Shown here: positions 16,318 to 25,297 of the stretch, one piece after another | Numbering within the stretch: position 1 is the first letter of the stretch | How the letters are laid out: each line of letters begins with the position of its first letter | Assembly (NCBI GenBank): GCA_016296785.1 | Contig: JAEDHX010000003.1 | Location: forward strand, 1-64,000 | DNA length: 64,000 bases | From: Coprococcus sp. | GTDB lineage: Bacteria > Bacillota > Clostridia > Lachnospirales > Lachnospiraceae | Direction: 5' to 3' | Program-made: the position numbers and the translations under genes | The notes under the pieces: model-generated | The model's database searches: none | Told to the model about the DNA's origin: nothing | Seen by the model: the letters and a program-made list of their open reading frames with translations, nothing else

Positions 16318-17109
16318 ATGAGATTCAGGCCTTGTATAGATATACATAACGGACAGGTTAAGCAGATAGTTGGTGGGAGCCTAAAGGATACAGGGAATAT
16401 GGCGAAGGAGAATTATGTGGCGTCGGAGGATGGAGCATATTTTGCAGAGCTATATAAGAGGTATAATCTGAGTGGAGGACATATTATTCTACTGAATCCG
16501 GCGGATAGTGAGTATTATGAGAAGGATGTATATCAGGCAAAGCTGGCACTTAATGCATATAAGGGTGGCTTGCAGATTGGTGGAGGAATAAATGCCCGGA
16601 ATGCGGAAGAATTTATTAAGCTTGGAGCATCTCATGTTATTGTGACGTCATATGTTTTTAAAAATGGTGAAATCAATATGAGTAATTTAAGAGATGTTAT
16701 GAGTGCAGTTGGCAAGGAGCATCTTGTACTTGATTTAAGCTGCAGATGGCGGGAGAATGCTTATTATATCGTAACTGACAGATGGCAGAAGTTCACAAAT
16801 GTTAAGGTGGATTTTGACACATTATCAATGTTGTCAGAAAACTGTGATGAGTATCTGATACATGCCGTAGATGTGGAAGGAAAGGCATCGGGTATTGAAG
16901 CAAATATTGCTACAATGTTAGGCGAGTGGGGTAAGATTCCGATGACTTATGCAGGTGGCGTTTCTTCGTTTAAGGATTTGGATGTCCTTAGAAAATGTGG
17001 AAGGAACAAGCTTGACGTAACAATAGGCAGTGCCCTGGATATATTCGGAGGAAGAATGAAATTCCAGGATGTTATAAAGTATATGGAGGAAAGCTATGAA
17101 GAGATTTAA
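16318..17109 (+). CDS. hisA: HisA isomerase, eukaryotic (HIS6) type
   Basis: Predicted ProFAR isomerase of histidine synthesis. The 263-aa TIM barrel matches the yeast/plant HIS6 branch more than ordinary bacterial HisA: RPCIDIHNGQVKQIVGG near the start, LQIGGGIN, VIVTSYVF, LVLDLSCRW, EYLIHAVDVEGK, TYAGGVSS and VTIGSALDIFGG are in the same order and spacing as HIS6. The catalytic Asp in CIDIHNG is present. The ATG at 16318 has GGAGG 6 bp upstream; a TTG at 16312 would lie too close to that site. No other his gene is in the window, and it overlaps the cellulase gene by 14 bp. Confidence 0.88.
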   Translation: MRFRPCIDIHNGQVKQIVGGSLKDTGNMAKENYVASEDGAYFAELYKRYNLSGGHIILLNPADSEYYEKDVYQAKLALNAYKGGLQIGGGINARNAEEFIKLGASHVIVTSYVFKNGEINMSNLRDVMSAVGKEHLVLDLSCRWRENAYYIVTDRWQKFTNVKVDFDTLSMLSENCDEYLIHAVDVEGKASGIEANIATMLGEWGKIPMTYAGGVSSFKDLDVLRKCGRNKLDVTIGSALDIFGGRMKFQDVIKYMEESYEEI

Positions 17110-19378
17110 GAAGGCAGTTGCGATATGCGTTATAGCGGCGATGACTGCTACAATGTTTGTTGGATGTGGTAAAGGAAATAATACCAGCGAGGATGTAACA
17201 ACAGAGGCTACGTCAGAGGATGTATCCACTACTGAGGCGGTATCTGAGGATACTACTGAGCTTACTACAGAGGAGGCTACAGAAGAAGAGAAGGAAACTA
17301 TTGCTGATGGAGATAAGGTAATTGAGCTTACATTTGATAAGGACGTTGAGGATTGTCTTACATATGTAAATGGTGGCGATATTAAACTGTCAGCGAAGGG
17401 TGGAGAGTTGGTTGCTGCAATCAAAAGAATAGGTAAGCTTGATTACGCTAATCAGATTTACTATGATGGCTTTAAGCTTCACCAGGATTGTGTTTATGAG
17501 TTTTCATTCGATGTAAAATGTGATATCGAGCGTAAGCTTCAGTGGCGTTTCCAGATAAATGGCAGTGATTATCATGCTTATGCTATGGAGGATATTGATA
17601 TTGGACCGGAGGCTAAGACTGTAACTGCTACATTTACTATGGCAGAGGCTACTGACCCTGCACCGAGACTTTGCTTTAATGCAGGAGCATTTGATGGAAT
17701 GGCTGCAGATACAGCTGAGCACAATATTTATTTTGATAATATTGTACTTACGGCAGTAGATACTTCTAAGGTTGTAACTAGTGATTCTCTACCGGAGGCA
17801 ATACCTGTAAAGGTAAATCAGCTTGGATACAAGGCAGCTGACTATAAGAAGGCAACAGTTACTTCAGAGGAAGCGACAAAGTTTGATGTTATTGATGTAG
17901 CATCAGGAAAAAGTGTATACCAGGGTAACTTATCAGATGTAATAAATGATGACCCTTCAGGTGAGAAGTGCAGGCTAGCTGATTTCAGTGAGGTTGTAAC
18001 AGAAGGAACATATAAGATTGTTACTGATAATGGTCTTGAGTCATACGAATTTGAGATAAATAATAATGTATATAATAATATATATAAAGATACTGTTCTT
18101 ATGCTTTATAAGCAGAGATGTGGTGTTGAAACAGATGACAGCATAGCAGGTGAATTCGCACATGGTGTTTGTCATAATGAGAAGGCAGTAGTATTTGGAA
18201 CAGAAACTGTACTTGATGTATCAGGCGGCTGGCATGATGCCGGTGACTATGGACGTTATGTTGTACCTGGAGCTAAGACTGTAGCAGACTTATTCCTTGC
18301 GGTTGAAGATTCAGAGCTTGCTAAGGCAGATGACCTTGGCATTCCTGAAAGTGGTAACAATGTACCTGACCTTCTTGATGAGGCAAGATATGAGCTTGAA
18401 TGGATGCTTAAGATGCAGGATGCGTCAAGCGGTGGCGTATACCACAAGGTTACATGCGAGATGTTCCCTGGAATTGTAATTCCGGAGGAGGAGACTGATC
18501 CGCTTGTTATTGCTCCTATTTCAAAGACAGCAACCGGTGATTTTGCAGCTGTTATGGCTAAGGCAGCAGTATTATATAACGAATATGATAAGGATTTTGC
18601 AGCAACATGTCTTGCAGCTTCAAGAAATGCATGGGCATATCTTAAGGAGCATGTAGAAGACAACGGATTCAAGAATCCTAAGGGAATTGAAACAGGAGAA
18701 TACCCTGACAGCAATGCAGATGATGAGTATTTATGGGCAGCAATAGAGCTTTATATTGCTACTGATGAAGAAGAATATAAGACATATGTAACAGATGCAG
18801 TTGCTAATACAAAGAAGATGCCATACGGTCTTGGTTGGGCTGATGTTGGTATGTATGGTATATATGATTACTGCATGTATGTAGGTGATAACAGCGATAT
18901 AGAGGAGATACTTGTTAAACGTGCAAATGCATGTAAAGCCTCATCTGCAAAGGATGCATATGGTGCATCGCTTGGTGCAATATATCCATGGGGAAGTAAC
19001 ATGACAATAGCTAATAATGGTATGATTCTTGTTATGGCATATCATGTAACTGAAGATATTTCATATCTTGAGCCGGCAAAATATCACTTGGATTACCTCC
19101 TTGGAAGAAATCCTGTTGGCTATTGTTACGTAACAGGTTATGGTGATGTATCACCTCTTCACACACATCACAGACCATCACAGGTACTTCAAAAGAGTAT
19201 GCCTGGTATGCTTGTAGGTGGAGCAAACAGTAATCTCGAGGATCCATATGCTAAGGCAGTTCTTTTAGGGGAGGCACCTTCTCACTGCTATGTTGACAAT
19301 GAACAGAGCTTTTCATGTAATGAGATTACAATATATTGGAATTCACCTCTTATATATTTGCTCGCAACATTAAAATAA
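17096..19378 (+). CDS. GH9 cellulase (endoglucanase) lipoprotein
   Basis: A 760-aa surface-anchored beta-glucanase. The signal peptide MKRFKKAVAICV ends in lipobox VGCG; an acidic Thr/Glu/Ser linker follows to ~65; ~70-215 is a CBM4/9-like beta-sandwich; ~225-305 is the CelD N-terminal Ig-like domain (IPVKVNQLGY); ~320-755 is the GH9 catalytic barrel. Catalytic motifs are visible: GGWHDAGDYGRYV (base Asp), THHRPS, and near the end NEITIYWNSPLIYLLA with the acid Glu. It acts outside the cell on cellulose or mixed-linkage glucan. It overlaps hisA by 14 bp (ATG with GGAGGAAA upstream), so translation is coupled. Confidence 0.93.
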   Translation: MKRFKKAVAICVIAAMTATMFVGCGKGNNTSEDVTTEATSEDVSTTEAVSEDTTELTTEEATEEEKETIADGDKVIELTFDKDVEDCLTYVNGGDIKLSAKGGELVAAIKRIGKLDYANQIYYDGFKLHQDCVYEFSFDVKCDIERKLQWRFQINGSDYHAYAMEDIDIGPEAKTVTATFTMAEATDPAPRLCFNAGAFDGMAADTAEHNIYFDNIVLTAVDTSKVVTSDSLPEAIPVKVNQLGYKAADYKKATVTSEEATKFDVIDVASGKSVYQGNLSDVINDDPSGEKCRLADFSEVVTEGTYKIVTDNGLESYEFEINNNVYNNIYKDTVLMLYKQRCGVETDDSIAGEFAHGVCHNEKAVVFGTETVLDVSGGWHDAGDYGRYVVPGAKTVADLFLAVEDSELAKADDLGIPESGNNVPDLLDEARYELEWMLKMQDASSGGVYHKVTCEMFPGIVIPEEETDPLVIAPISKTATGDFAAVMAKAAVLYNEYDKDFAATCLAASRNAWAYLKEHVEDNGFKNPKGIETGEYPDSNADDEYLWAAIELYIATDEEEYKTYVTDAVANTKKMPYGLGWADVGMYGIYDYCMYVGDNSDIEEILVKRANACKASSAKDAYGASLGAIYPWGSNMTIANNGMILVMAYHVTEDISYLEPAKYHLDYLLGRNPVGYCYVTGYGDVSPLHTHHRPSQVLQKSMPGMLVGGANSNLEDPYAKAVLLGEAPSHCYVDNEQSFSCNEITIYWNSPLIYLLATLK

Positions 19379-19393
19379 AGTCAGGTTTGAATA

Positions 19394-22300
19394 ATGGACA
19401 GAATTAAAAATTTATTTAAAAAAGAGATAGTAAGATATATCGTGGCTGGTGGTTGCACCACCGCGGTAAATCTTATATCCTTTTTTATGCTTAGGTTATT
19501 AACAGACTTATCACGAAGTGCAGTAAGTACAATATCGATTTCATTATCAATTGTATTTGCTTTCTTCGTGAATAAGTTTTTTGTGTTTATTAGTGAAAAA
19601 AAGAAAATATGGGTTATTCTGGGCGAATTCTGCTCGTTTGTGGGAATGCGTCTTTTTGCGATGCTTGTTGAGATAGTCGGAACAAATCTTTTGTGTGACT
19701 CCTTTAGGTATAATGAGTTTATTTCCAAGATATTAATACAGGTTGTCGTAATGGTGCTTAACTATATATTCAGCAAATGCTTTATATTTAAGAAAAGAGA
19801 TAAGAGCATTTCACTTAAGGAATTTGTTAAGGATAACTATGTTTATATTTTATCTTTTATAATACCGGCAGTATTTATGCTTGGTGTCTGGATTGCAATG
19901 GGAATAGGTCCGTTTGGAGGACACAGCCTTACAATGGTTGACAGCCTCCATCAGTATCTGCCATTTTTCTCAGATTATCAGGACAAGCTTGTTAATGAAG
20001 GCAGCCTGTTTTATACATGGACTATAGGTCTTGGTAGCAACTTACTTGCAATTATTGCATATTATCTGGCATGCCCACTTAATTTTATCGTTGTAATATT
20101 CGGCAAATCTAATCTCTATGTGGCAATGAGTCTTCTTATTAGTCTTAAGATTGCCCTGTCAGGACTTACTTTTTCCTCATATGCAGCTAATAAATGTAAG
20201 GATAAGCATATCTGGGGGATTATAATATTTGCCGTGGCATATGCTCTGAGCAATTATATTATCGGTTATTCCTGGAATGTAATGTGGATGGATTGTATCA
20301 TGATTCTTCCTCTTATAATGAAGGGTTATGACAAGATGGTTGAAGAAGGAGATGTGAAGCTTTATACACTTTCGCTCTTTTATGGACTGTTATGCAATTA
20401 TTATATATGCTTTATGATTTGCGTTTTCCTTGTTTTGCAGTTCTTCCTTACAAATCATCATGGAATAAAGAAATTCTTTGTAAATGGTCTGAAATTTGCA
20501 GGTGCTTCGCTGCTTGCAGCAGCTATGGCGGCATTTCTTCTTGTTCCGGCATATTTGGGACTTAACACAACGGCTTCTGCTACAAGAGTATTTCCTAAGT
20601 CAGAATGGTATGGCAGTATTTGGGAAATGATTAAGCAGATGTTTGTATTTACACCACCAATAAAGAGCCAGCAGTTTGACGGCGGGGTAAATCTTTACTG
20701 CGGAACAATATGCATGTTGCTTATATTTGTATATTTGCTTAACAGAAAGATTAAGCTGTGGGATAAAATCAGAAATGTAATTCTTATTGTATTCCTGATG
20801 GCAAGCTTTAATAACCAGCTGCTTAATTATATCTGGCACGGCTTCCACGACCAGTATGGAATTCCAAACAGATTCTCATTCCTGTTTATATTCATTCTTC
20901 TTGCACTTAGCTGTGAGGCATTATATAAGCTTGATAAAATGGATATTTCCGGCATTTTGTTTTCAATTGCATTTGCTTTTGGATTTATAATTATGTGCAG
21001 CTTTAATTTCTCGTTAAAGAATAATGCAATGTTATACACTGAGATATTCCTTGCGATATATGGAATTGCACTTGTTGCATACAAGCTGTTTAATAACCTT
21101 GGCAAACAGATTATAATGATAGTCCTTATTGGCGTATGTATTACAGAAACCATTCTAAATGGAATAAATGGATACGACAGCAACGGATATGTTGATATAA
21201 ATCAGTATTTTGGCGAGGAAGAAGCACTCTTTGAAGCAATTGATTCTGTTAAGACAGATAATTCAGGATATAGAATGGATTTTGCAGATACAACGATTGT
21301 GGATGAATCCATATACTATAATATCAATTCTATAAGCCTGTTTGGTTCGACTGTATCAGCATCATTAGTTGATGCCATGCATGGACTTGGGTTTTATACA
21401 GGTGCAAATGAGTTCCTGTTCGATGGTGCGAATCCTGTATCAATGGCTGTGCTTAATATAAGATATGTATTTACACACAAGGATGATTATATTCCATATG
21501 ATGTTGAGTCGATTGGCTCAGTTGATGGGGTAAATATATACCAGAATGAGTATACACTTAATACCGGTTTTATTGTCGATGACAGACTTCTTGAGTGGAC
21601 GAAGCAGGGCGATAATATGTTTGATAGCGTGAATTCCTTTGTTGAAAAAGCTACAGGAGTACCTGTTGTATTTAGCCAGCTCTACCCGGAGGTTACGCCT
21701 GTAAGCGATTCTTGTGAGGTGAGTCATGATGGTGGGCTTAGTGAGTGGTACACATACAAAAAGCTTAATGATGGCGCATGTAATTTTATGCTTGATTTTA
21801 CTATTACTGAGGACAGTAATGACATTTACATTATTGCAAACAGCAGCTCCATAAATAAGATAAGGATATATATTAATGGAGAGGAAGAGAATTACGACAG
21901 GCTTCAGTATCAGACCTACCATGTCGGACATCTGGTTAAGGGCGATAAGGTATCGGTTGAGTATTGTTTCAGAGATAATCAGCCAAGCAACGGTAAGTCA
22001 AGGTTTGCAGTAGCAACATTTAACCGGGATGCATTTCTTGCGGCATATGACATTCTTTCTGAAAAGCAGTTGACAACAAGTGTATTTAAGGATGGATATG
22101 TAAAGGGTACAATTAATCTTGAGGAGCCGGGACTGCTGTTTACTTCAATTCCTTATGACAAAGGATGGACTGTATATGTAGATGGTAAGAAAACAGAGAT
22201 AAAGACTGTGGCAGGCGCATTTATCGCAGTTCCACTAGATGCCGGATCACATACAATTACATTTGAATTCTTCCCTTATGGTTTAAAGGAAGGATTAATA

Positions 22301-22411
22301 ATAACAGTATTTGGATGGATTGTTATGGCGCTTATTATGACATTTGCAGGTAAAAAGAAAAGAAATGATATGGTGTCTAATGTGTACAAAGATGAAGAGG
22401 AAAATTGTTAA
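19394..22411 (+). CDS. GtrA-YfhO fusion membrane protein
   Basis: A 1005-aa integral membrane protein. Residues ~1-125 form a GtrA-like four-helix domain (RYIVAGGCTTAVNLISFFML; FFVNKFFVF), which is thought to help move lipid-linked sugars. Residues ~140-990 are a YfhO-like GT-C fold: GMGPFG-type loop after the first helix, more than ten membrane spans, a large extracytoplasmic beta-rich region (~590-960) and a final helix. YfhO proteins glycosylate lipoteichoic acid or similar polymers. Fusing both steps in one chain is unusual. It starts 15 bp after the cellulase stop, with a weak RBS (TCAGGTT), so it is probably the third gene of that operon. Confidence 0.82.
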   Translation: MDRIKNLFKKEIVRYIVAGGCTTAVNLISFFMLRLLTDLSRSAVSTISISLSIVFAFFVNKFFVFISEKKKIWVILGEFCSFVGMRLFAMLVEIVGTNLLCDSFRYNEFISKILIQVVVMVLNYIFSKCFIFKKRDKSISLKEFVKDNYVYILSFIIPAVFMLGVWIAMGIGPFGGHSLTMVDSLHQYLPFFSDYQDKLVNEGSLFYTWTIGLGSNLLAIIAYYLACPLNFIVVIFGKSNLYVAMSLLISLKIALSGLTFSSYAANKCKDKHIWGIIIFAVAYALSNYIIGYSWNVMWMDCIMILPLIMKGYDKMVEEGDVKLYTLSLFYGLLCNYYICFMICVFLVLQFFLTNHHGIKKFFVNGLKFAGASLLAAAMAAFLLVPAYLGLNTTASATRVFPKSEWYGSIWEMIKQMFVFTPPIKSQQFDGGVNLYCGTICMLLIFVYLLNRKIKLWDKIRNVILIVFLMASFNNQLLNYIWHGFHDQYGIPNRFSFLFIFILLALSCEALYKLDKMDISGILFSIAFAFGFIIMCSFNFSLKNNAMLYTEIFLAIYGIALVAYKLFNNLGKQIIMIVLIGVCITETILNGINGYDSNGYVDINQYFGEEEALFEAIDSVKTDNSGYRMDFADTTIVDESIYYNINSISLFGSTVSASLVDAMHGLGFYTGANEFLFDGANPVSMAVLNIRYVFTHKDDYIPYDVESIGSVDGVNIYQNEYTLNTGFIVDDRLLEWTKQGDNMFDSVNSFVEKATGVPVVFSQLYPEVTPVSDSCEVSHDGGLSEWYTYKKLNDGACNFMLDFTITEDSNDIYIIANSSSINKIRIYINGEEENYDRLQYQTYHVGHLVKGDKVSVEYCFRDNQPSNGKSRFAVATFNRDAFLAAYDILSEKQLTTSVFKDGYVKGTINLEEPGLLFTSIPYDKGWTVYVDGKKTEIKTVAGAFIAVPLDAGSHTITFEFFPYGLKEGLIITVFGWIVMALIMTFAGKKKRNDMVSNVYKDEEENC

Positions 22412-22439
22412 AAATTAGCCATAAATTACCATAGTATCG

Positions 22440-22468
22440 TTGACCTTAAGAAATATTTATAATATAAT
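22440..22468 (+). promoter_or_regulatory. Promoter of the hybrid histidine kinase
   Basis: TTGACC at 22440-22445, 17-bp spacer, TATAAT at 22463-22468. The gene starts about 75 bp downstream. Confidence 0.7.
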
Positions 22469-22542
22469 AAACCTATATGATTTGATACGTTAGTCTAACT
22501 GTATCAAGTGCGTAATAAATTATAGGAATGGAAGGTGCATCA

Positions 22543-24300
22543 ATGGATAAGATAAAGAGTATTGGTTGGAAGCCGTTAGCTATAGTGGCAGCTGCATTAG
22601 CTCTTGTTGCAGGTATTTTAGGTATTGCTAACATAGGAGTGGGTGCTTTAATATTAGGAATTTTGGCGGCTGGTGTTACATTTGGAGTAATGTTTATATT
22701 TTGTGGAGATGGGGGTAATAGCGCAGCCGGTAAGGTTGATAAGTATAAGAAGCTTTTCATGAACCTTCCTATCGGATTTGCTCAGGCTAAGATAATCAAT
22801 GACCCTATTAATGGAACTAGCTACCAGATAGTTGATGCAAATGAAATTTTTGGTGAATATTTTAAACTGGATGTAACTGATTATGCTGATAAGAATCTTG
22901 GAGAAAGCAAGATTGAGGTTCTTCAGGATATCAATGCATGGTTTACGGCATATAACAATTCAGGTACTAAGGAAGGTGACCTGATGGATGTTGAGATTAC
23001 CATGGAGTCTCTCCAGAAGGTATTCAACACTGTTATGTACATGTCTGAGGCTGATTACATCAATATGGTTGTAATTGATGTAACAGAGCAGAAGGAGACA
23101 GAGAATAAGCTTAATAAGGCAATTGTTGATGCTAATGCAGCATACAAGACTCAGGCTGAGTTCCTTGCTAACATGAGCCATGAGATTAGAACACCTATTA
23201 ATGGTATTCTTGGTATGCTTCAGCTTACACTTATGGCTGAGGACCTTCAGGCAGATTACAGAGATAACCTTGTAACAGCTAAGAACTGTGCAGATACACT
23301 CCTTAGACTTATTAATGATATTCTTGATGTTAGTAAGCTTGAGGCAGGTAAGTATAAGATTAAAGAAGAGATATTTGATATTAAGGAAGCTATTGAAGAT
23401 ACAGTTGCTGCTCAGATTCCAATTGCAACAAACAAAGGACTTCAGCTTGACTGCTCATTTGGTAACAACATACCTAAGCTTGTTAAGGGCGATGGACAGA
23501 GAGTTCAGCAGGTTCTTAACTGCCTTCTTTCTAATGCTATTAAGTTCACATCAGAAGGTAGCGTAAGAGTTAAGATTGCTTCTATGGATATGGAAGATGG
23601 AGGCGAGAGCAAGGTTAAGATTCGTATCGCAGTTGCTGATACAGGTATTGGTATCTCAGAGGCTAATATGAGCAAGCTCTTTATCAGATTCAGCCAGGTT
23701 GATGCTTCTGATACAAGAAAGTATGGCGGTTCAGGTCTTGGACTTGTTATTACAAAGCAGATTGTAGAGCTTATGGGTGGTAACATTCAGGTTCAGAGTA
23801 AAGAGGATATAGGTTCAACATTTATTGTTGAAGTTCCAATGAAGATAGTTAAGGCAGCTGATACAGCAGCTGAGCTTGTTAAGGAGAAAGAAGAAGCTGC
23901 AGTATTTTCAATTAATGCTCACAGCAAGGCAAGAATCCTTGTTGCAGAGGATGAGCCGGTTAACCAGCAGGTTATCGGTAAGCTGCTTGGTATGGCAGGC
24001 TTCTCATATGATATAGCTGAGAATGGTCAGAAGGCAGTAGAGCTCTTCAAACAGAAGATATACGATGCAGCTCTCTTTGATGTTCAGATGCCTGTAATGG
24101 ATGGTATTGCTGCAACTCAGGAGATCCGTGAGATTGAGAAGAAAGAGAAGAGAAAGAGACTTCCAATTATTGCAGTAACAGCAAGAGCTATGTTTGGTGA
24201 TAAGGAGAGAATCCTTGAGAACAAGCTTGATGATTATATTGCTAAGCCATACAACTTAAATGATGTTGTAGATACACTTAATAAGTACATAGAAGATTAA
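22543..24300 (+). CDS. Hybrid sensor histidine kinase
   Basis: A 585-aa signal-transduction protein. Two N-terminal membrane helices (~8-60) with almost no loop, a PAS-like domain (~70-185), HisKA with phospho-accepting His213 (NMSHEIRTP), HATPase with DTGIGIS and GGSGLGLVI (~270-440), and a C-terminal receiver (~460-585) with phospho-acceptor Asp513 in LFDVQMPVMDG and the AVTARAM motif. No HPt domain or DNA-binding output is attached, so phosphate must pass to another protein. The ATG at 22543 is preferred over 22528: GGAAGG lies 8 bp before it. It is a single gene ended by the terminator at 24366. Confidence 0.92.
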   Translation: MDKIKSIGWKPLAIVAAALALVAGILGIANIGVGALILGILAAGVTFGVMFIFCGDGGNSAAGKVDKYKKLFMNLPIGFAQAKIINDPINGTSYQIVDANEIFGEYFKLDVTDYADKNLGESKIEVLQDINAWFTAYNNSGTKEGDLMDVEITMESLQKVFNTVMYMSEADYINMVVIDVTEQKETENKLNKAIVDANAAYKTQAEFLANMSHEIRTPINGILGMLQLTLMAEDLQADYRDNLVTAKNCADTLLRLINDILDVSKLEAGKYKIKEEIFDIKEAIEDTVAAQIPIATNKGLQLDCSFGNNIPKLVKGDGQRVQQVLNCLLSNAIKFTSEGSVRVKIASMDMEDGGESKVKIRIAVADTGIGISEANMSKLFIRFSQVDASDTRKYGGSGLGLVITKQIVELMGGNIQVQSKEDIGSTFIVEVPMKIVKAADTAAELVKEKEEAAVFSINAHSKARILVAEDEPVNQQVIGKLLGMAGFSYDIAENGQKAVELFKQKIYDAALFDVQMPVMDGIAATQEIREIEKKEKRKRLPIIAVTARAMFGDKERILENKLDDYIAKPYNLNDVVDTLNKYIED

Positions 24301-24307
24301 TTCGATA

Positions 24308-24358
24308 AATAAGATTAATTTGGTTTATTAGATTAATTTGGTTTATTAGATTAATATA
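24308..24358. repeat. 18-bp tandem repeat, about 2.5 copies
   Basis: AGATTAATTTGGTTTATT occurs twice in tandem with a partial third copy (AGATTAAT) before the terminator. The first 21 bp after the kinase stop look like a decayed further copy. Confidence 0.8.
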
Positions 24359-24365
24359 ATATTTT

Positions 24366-24404
24366 AAAAAGATGCGAAGATAAGAAATTCTTCGCATCTT
24401 TTTT
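24366..24404 (+). terminator. Intrinsic terminator after hybrid kinase
   Basis: A 13-14-bp stem (AAAAGATGCGAAGA with TCTTCGCATCTTTT) followed by TTTTT. Confidence 0.9.
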
Positions 24405-24680
24405 ATTGAAATTGGTTAAAAAAGCGATTATATAACTATTTATTATAAAAAAAGACATTTTACAAAATGTGTAGGAATTTTAATGGTGTTACACATAAAA
24501 ATCATAACAAATATTTGAATTAAGGCAATGTGGATAATAGCTACAATATATTTCATGATGCCTTTCGTTATACGTAAAGTATTGCATGCAAAATATATAA
24601 ATTTTTCTTTATAAACAGGGTATTTACAAAGTATTTTTTTGGTGGTAACGTAGGGATACATTCAAGAAAAGGAGGCGGGA
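24405..24680. other. AT-rich leader of the Tad operon
   Basis: No gene is visible. It contains a short palindrome ACATTTTACAAAATGT near 24454-24469 and several AT-rich -10-like boxes, none with a convincing -35, so the Tad promoter cannot be assigned. The segment ends in a strong RBS (AAAGGAGG) for the prepilin peptidase. Confidence 0.5.
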
Positions 24681-25271
24681 TTGGAACATATTATTTATCT
24701 AATATTAATTGCTTACACCGCAGGTGCCATGGTTATGGATTTGATATCCTTTAGGATTCCAAATGGATATATATTATGCGGTATGGCAATGGGATTAATA
24801 TCATCCTTTATTCGAGAAGGCGTGCACGGTATTCTTGAGGGAATTATTGGGGGTATTATTCCGATTATTTTATTATTTGTATTATTTTTCATTAAAGCCA
24901 TGGGAGGCGGAGATATTAAATTATTCTCGGCAATAGGTTGCTTTATAGGCAAGAGTATTGGCTTTATCCTATTGTATTCCTTTATATTTGGAGGAATATT
25001 ATCAATTATTTATCTGATCAGAGCATTTGTTAAATCTATGGCGTATCATAGCTCGAATACGCACAAGGATTTACAGAATAGTTTACAAAACAATATCAAT
25101 AACAATTCAAGAAAGAATTCAAGAGAAAATTCAAGAGACAATTCACAGGATATTTATAAGGGATTATGTTACATATCAAAAGATAAGTTATCTCCGCTTA
25201 AAGCGAGAATTCATTTTTCTATAGCAATATTCGCAGGGGTAATTTGCTTTATTGTAACAGGGTATGTTTAG
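24681..25271 (+). CDS. tadV: A24 prepilin peptidase, TadV/CpaA type
   Basis: Cuts and possibly methylates Flp prepilins in the membrane. The 196-aa protein has several hydrophobic helices and the two aspartates of A24 peptidases: MDLISFRIPN near residue 20 and the GGGDIKLFSA loop near 77. An Asn/Ser-rich tail insertion (~130-160; NNINNNSRKNSRENSRDN type) precedes the last helix. The start is TTG at 24681 with AAAGGAGG upstream. First gene of the Tad operon. Confidence 0.88.
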   Translation: MEHIIYLILIAYTAGAMVMDLISFRIPNGYILCGMAMGLISSFIREGVHGILEGIIGGIIPIILLFVLFFIKAMGGGDIKLFSAIGCFIGKSIGFILLYSFIFGGILSIIYLIRAFVKSMAYHSSNTHKDLQNSLQNNINNNSRKNSRENSRDNSQDIYKGLCYISKDKLSPLKARIHFSIAIFAGVICFIVTGYV

Positions 25272-25297
25272 TATATAAAAACACAGGGGGTGTTTAA

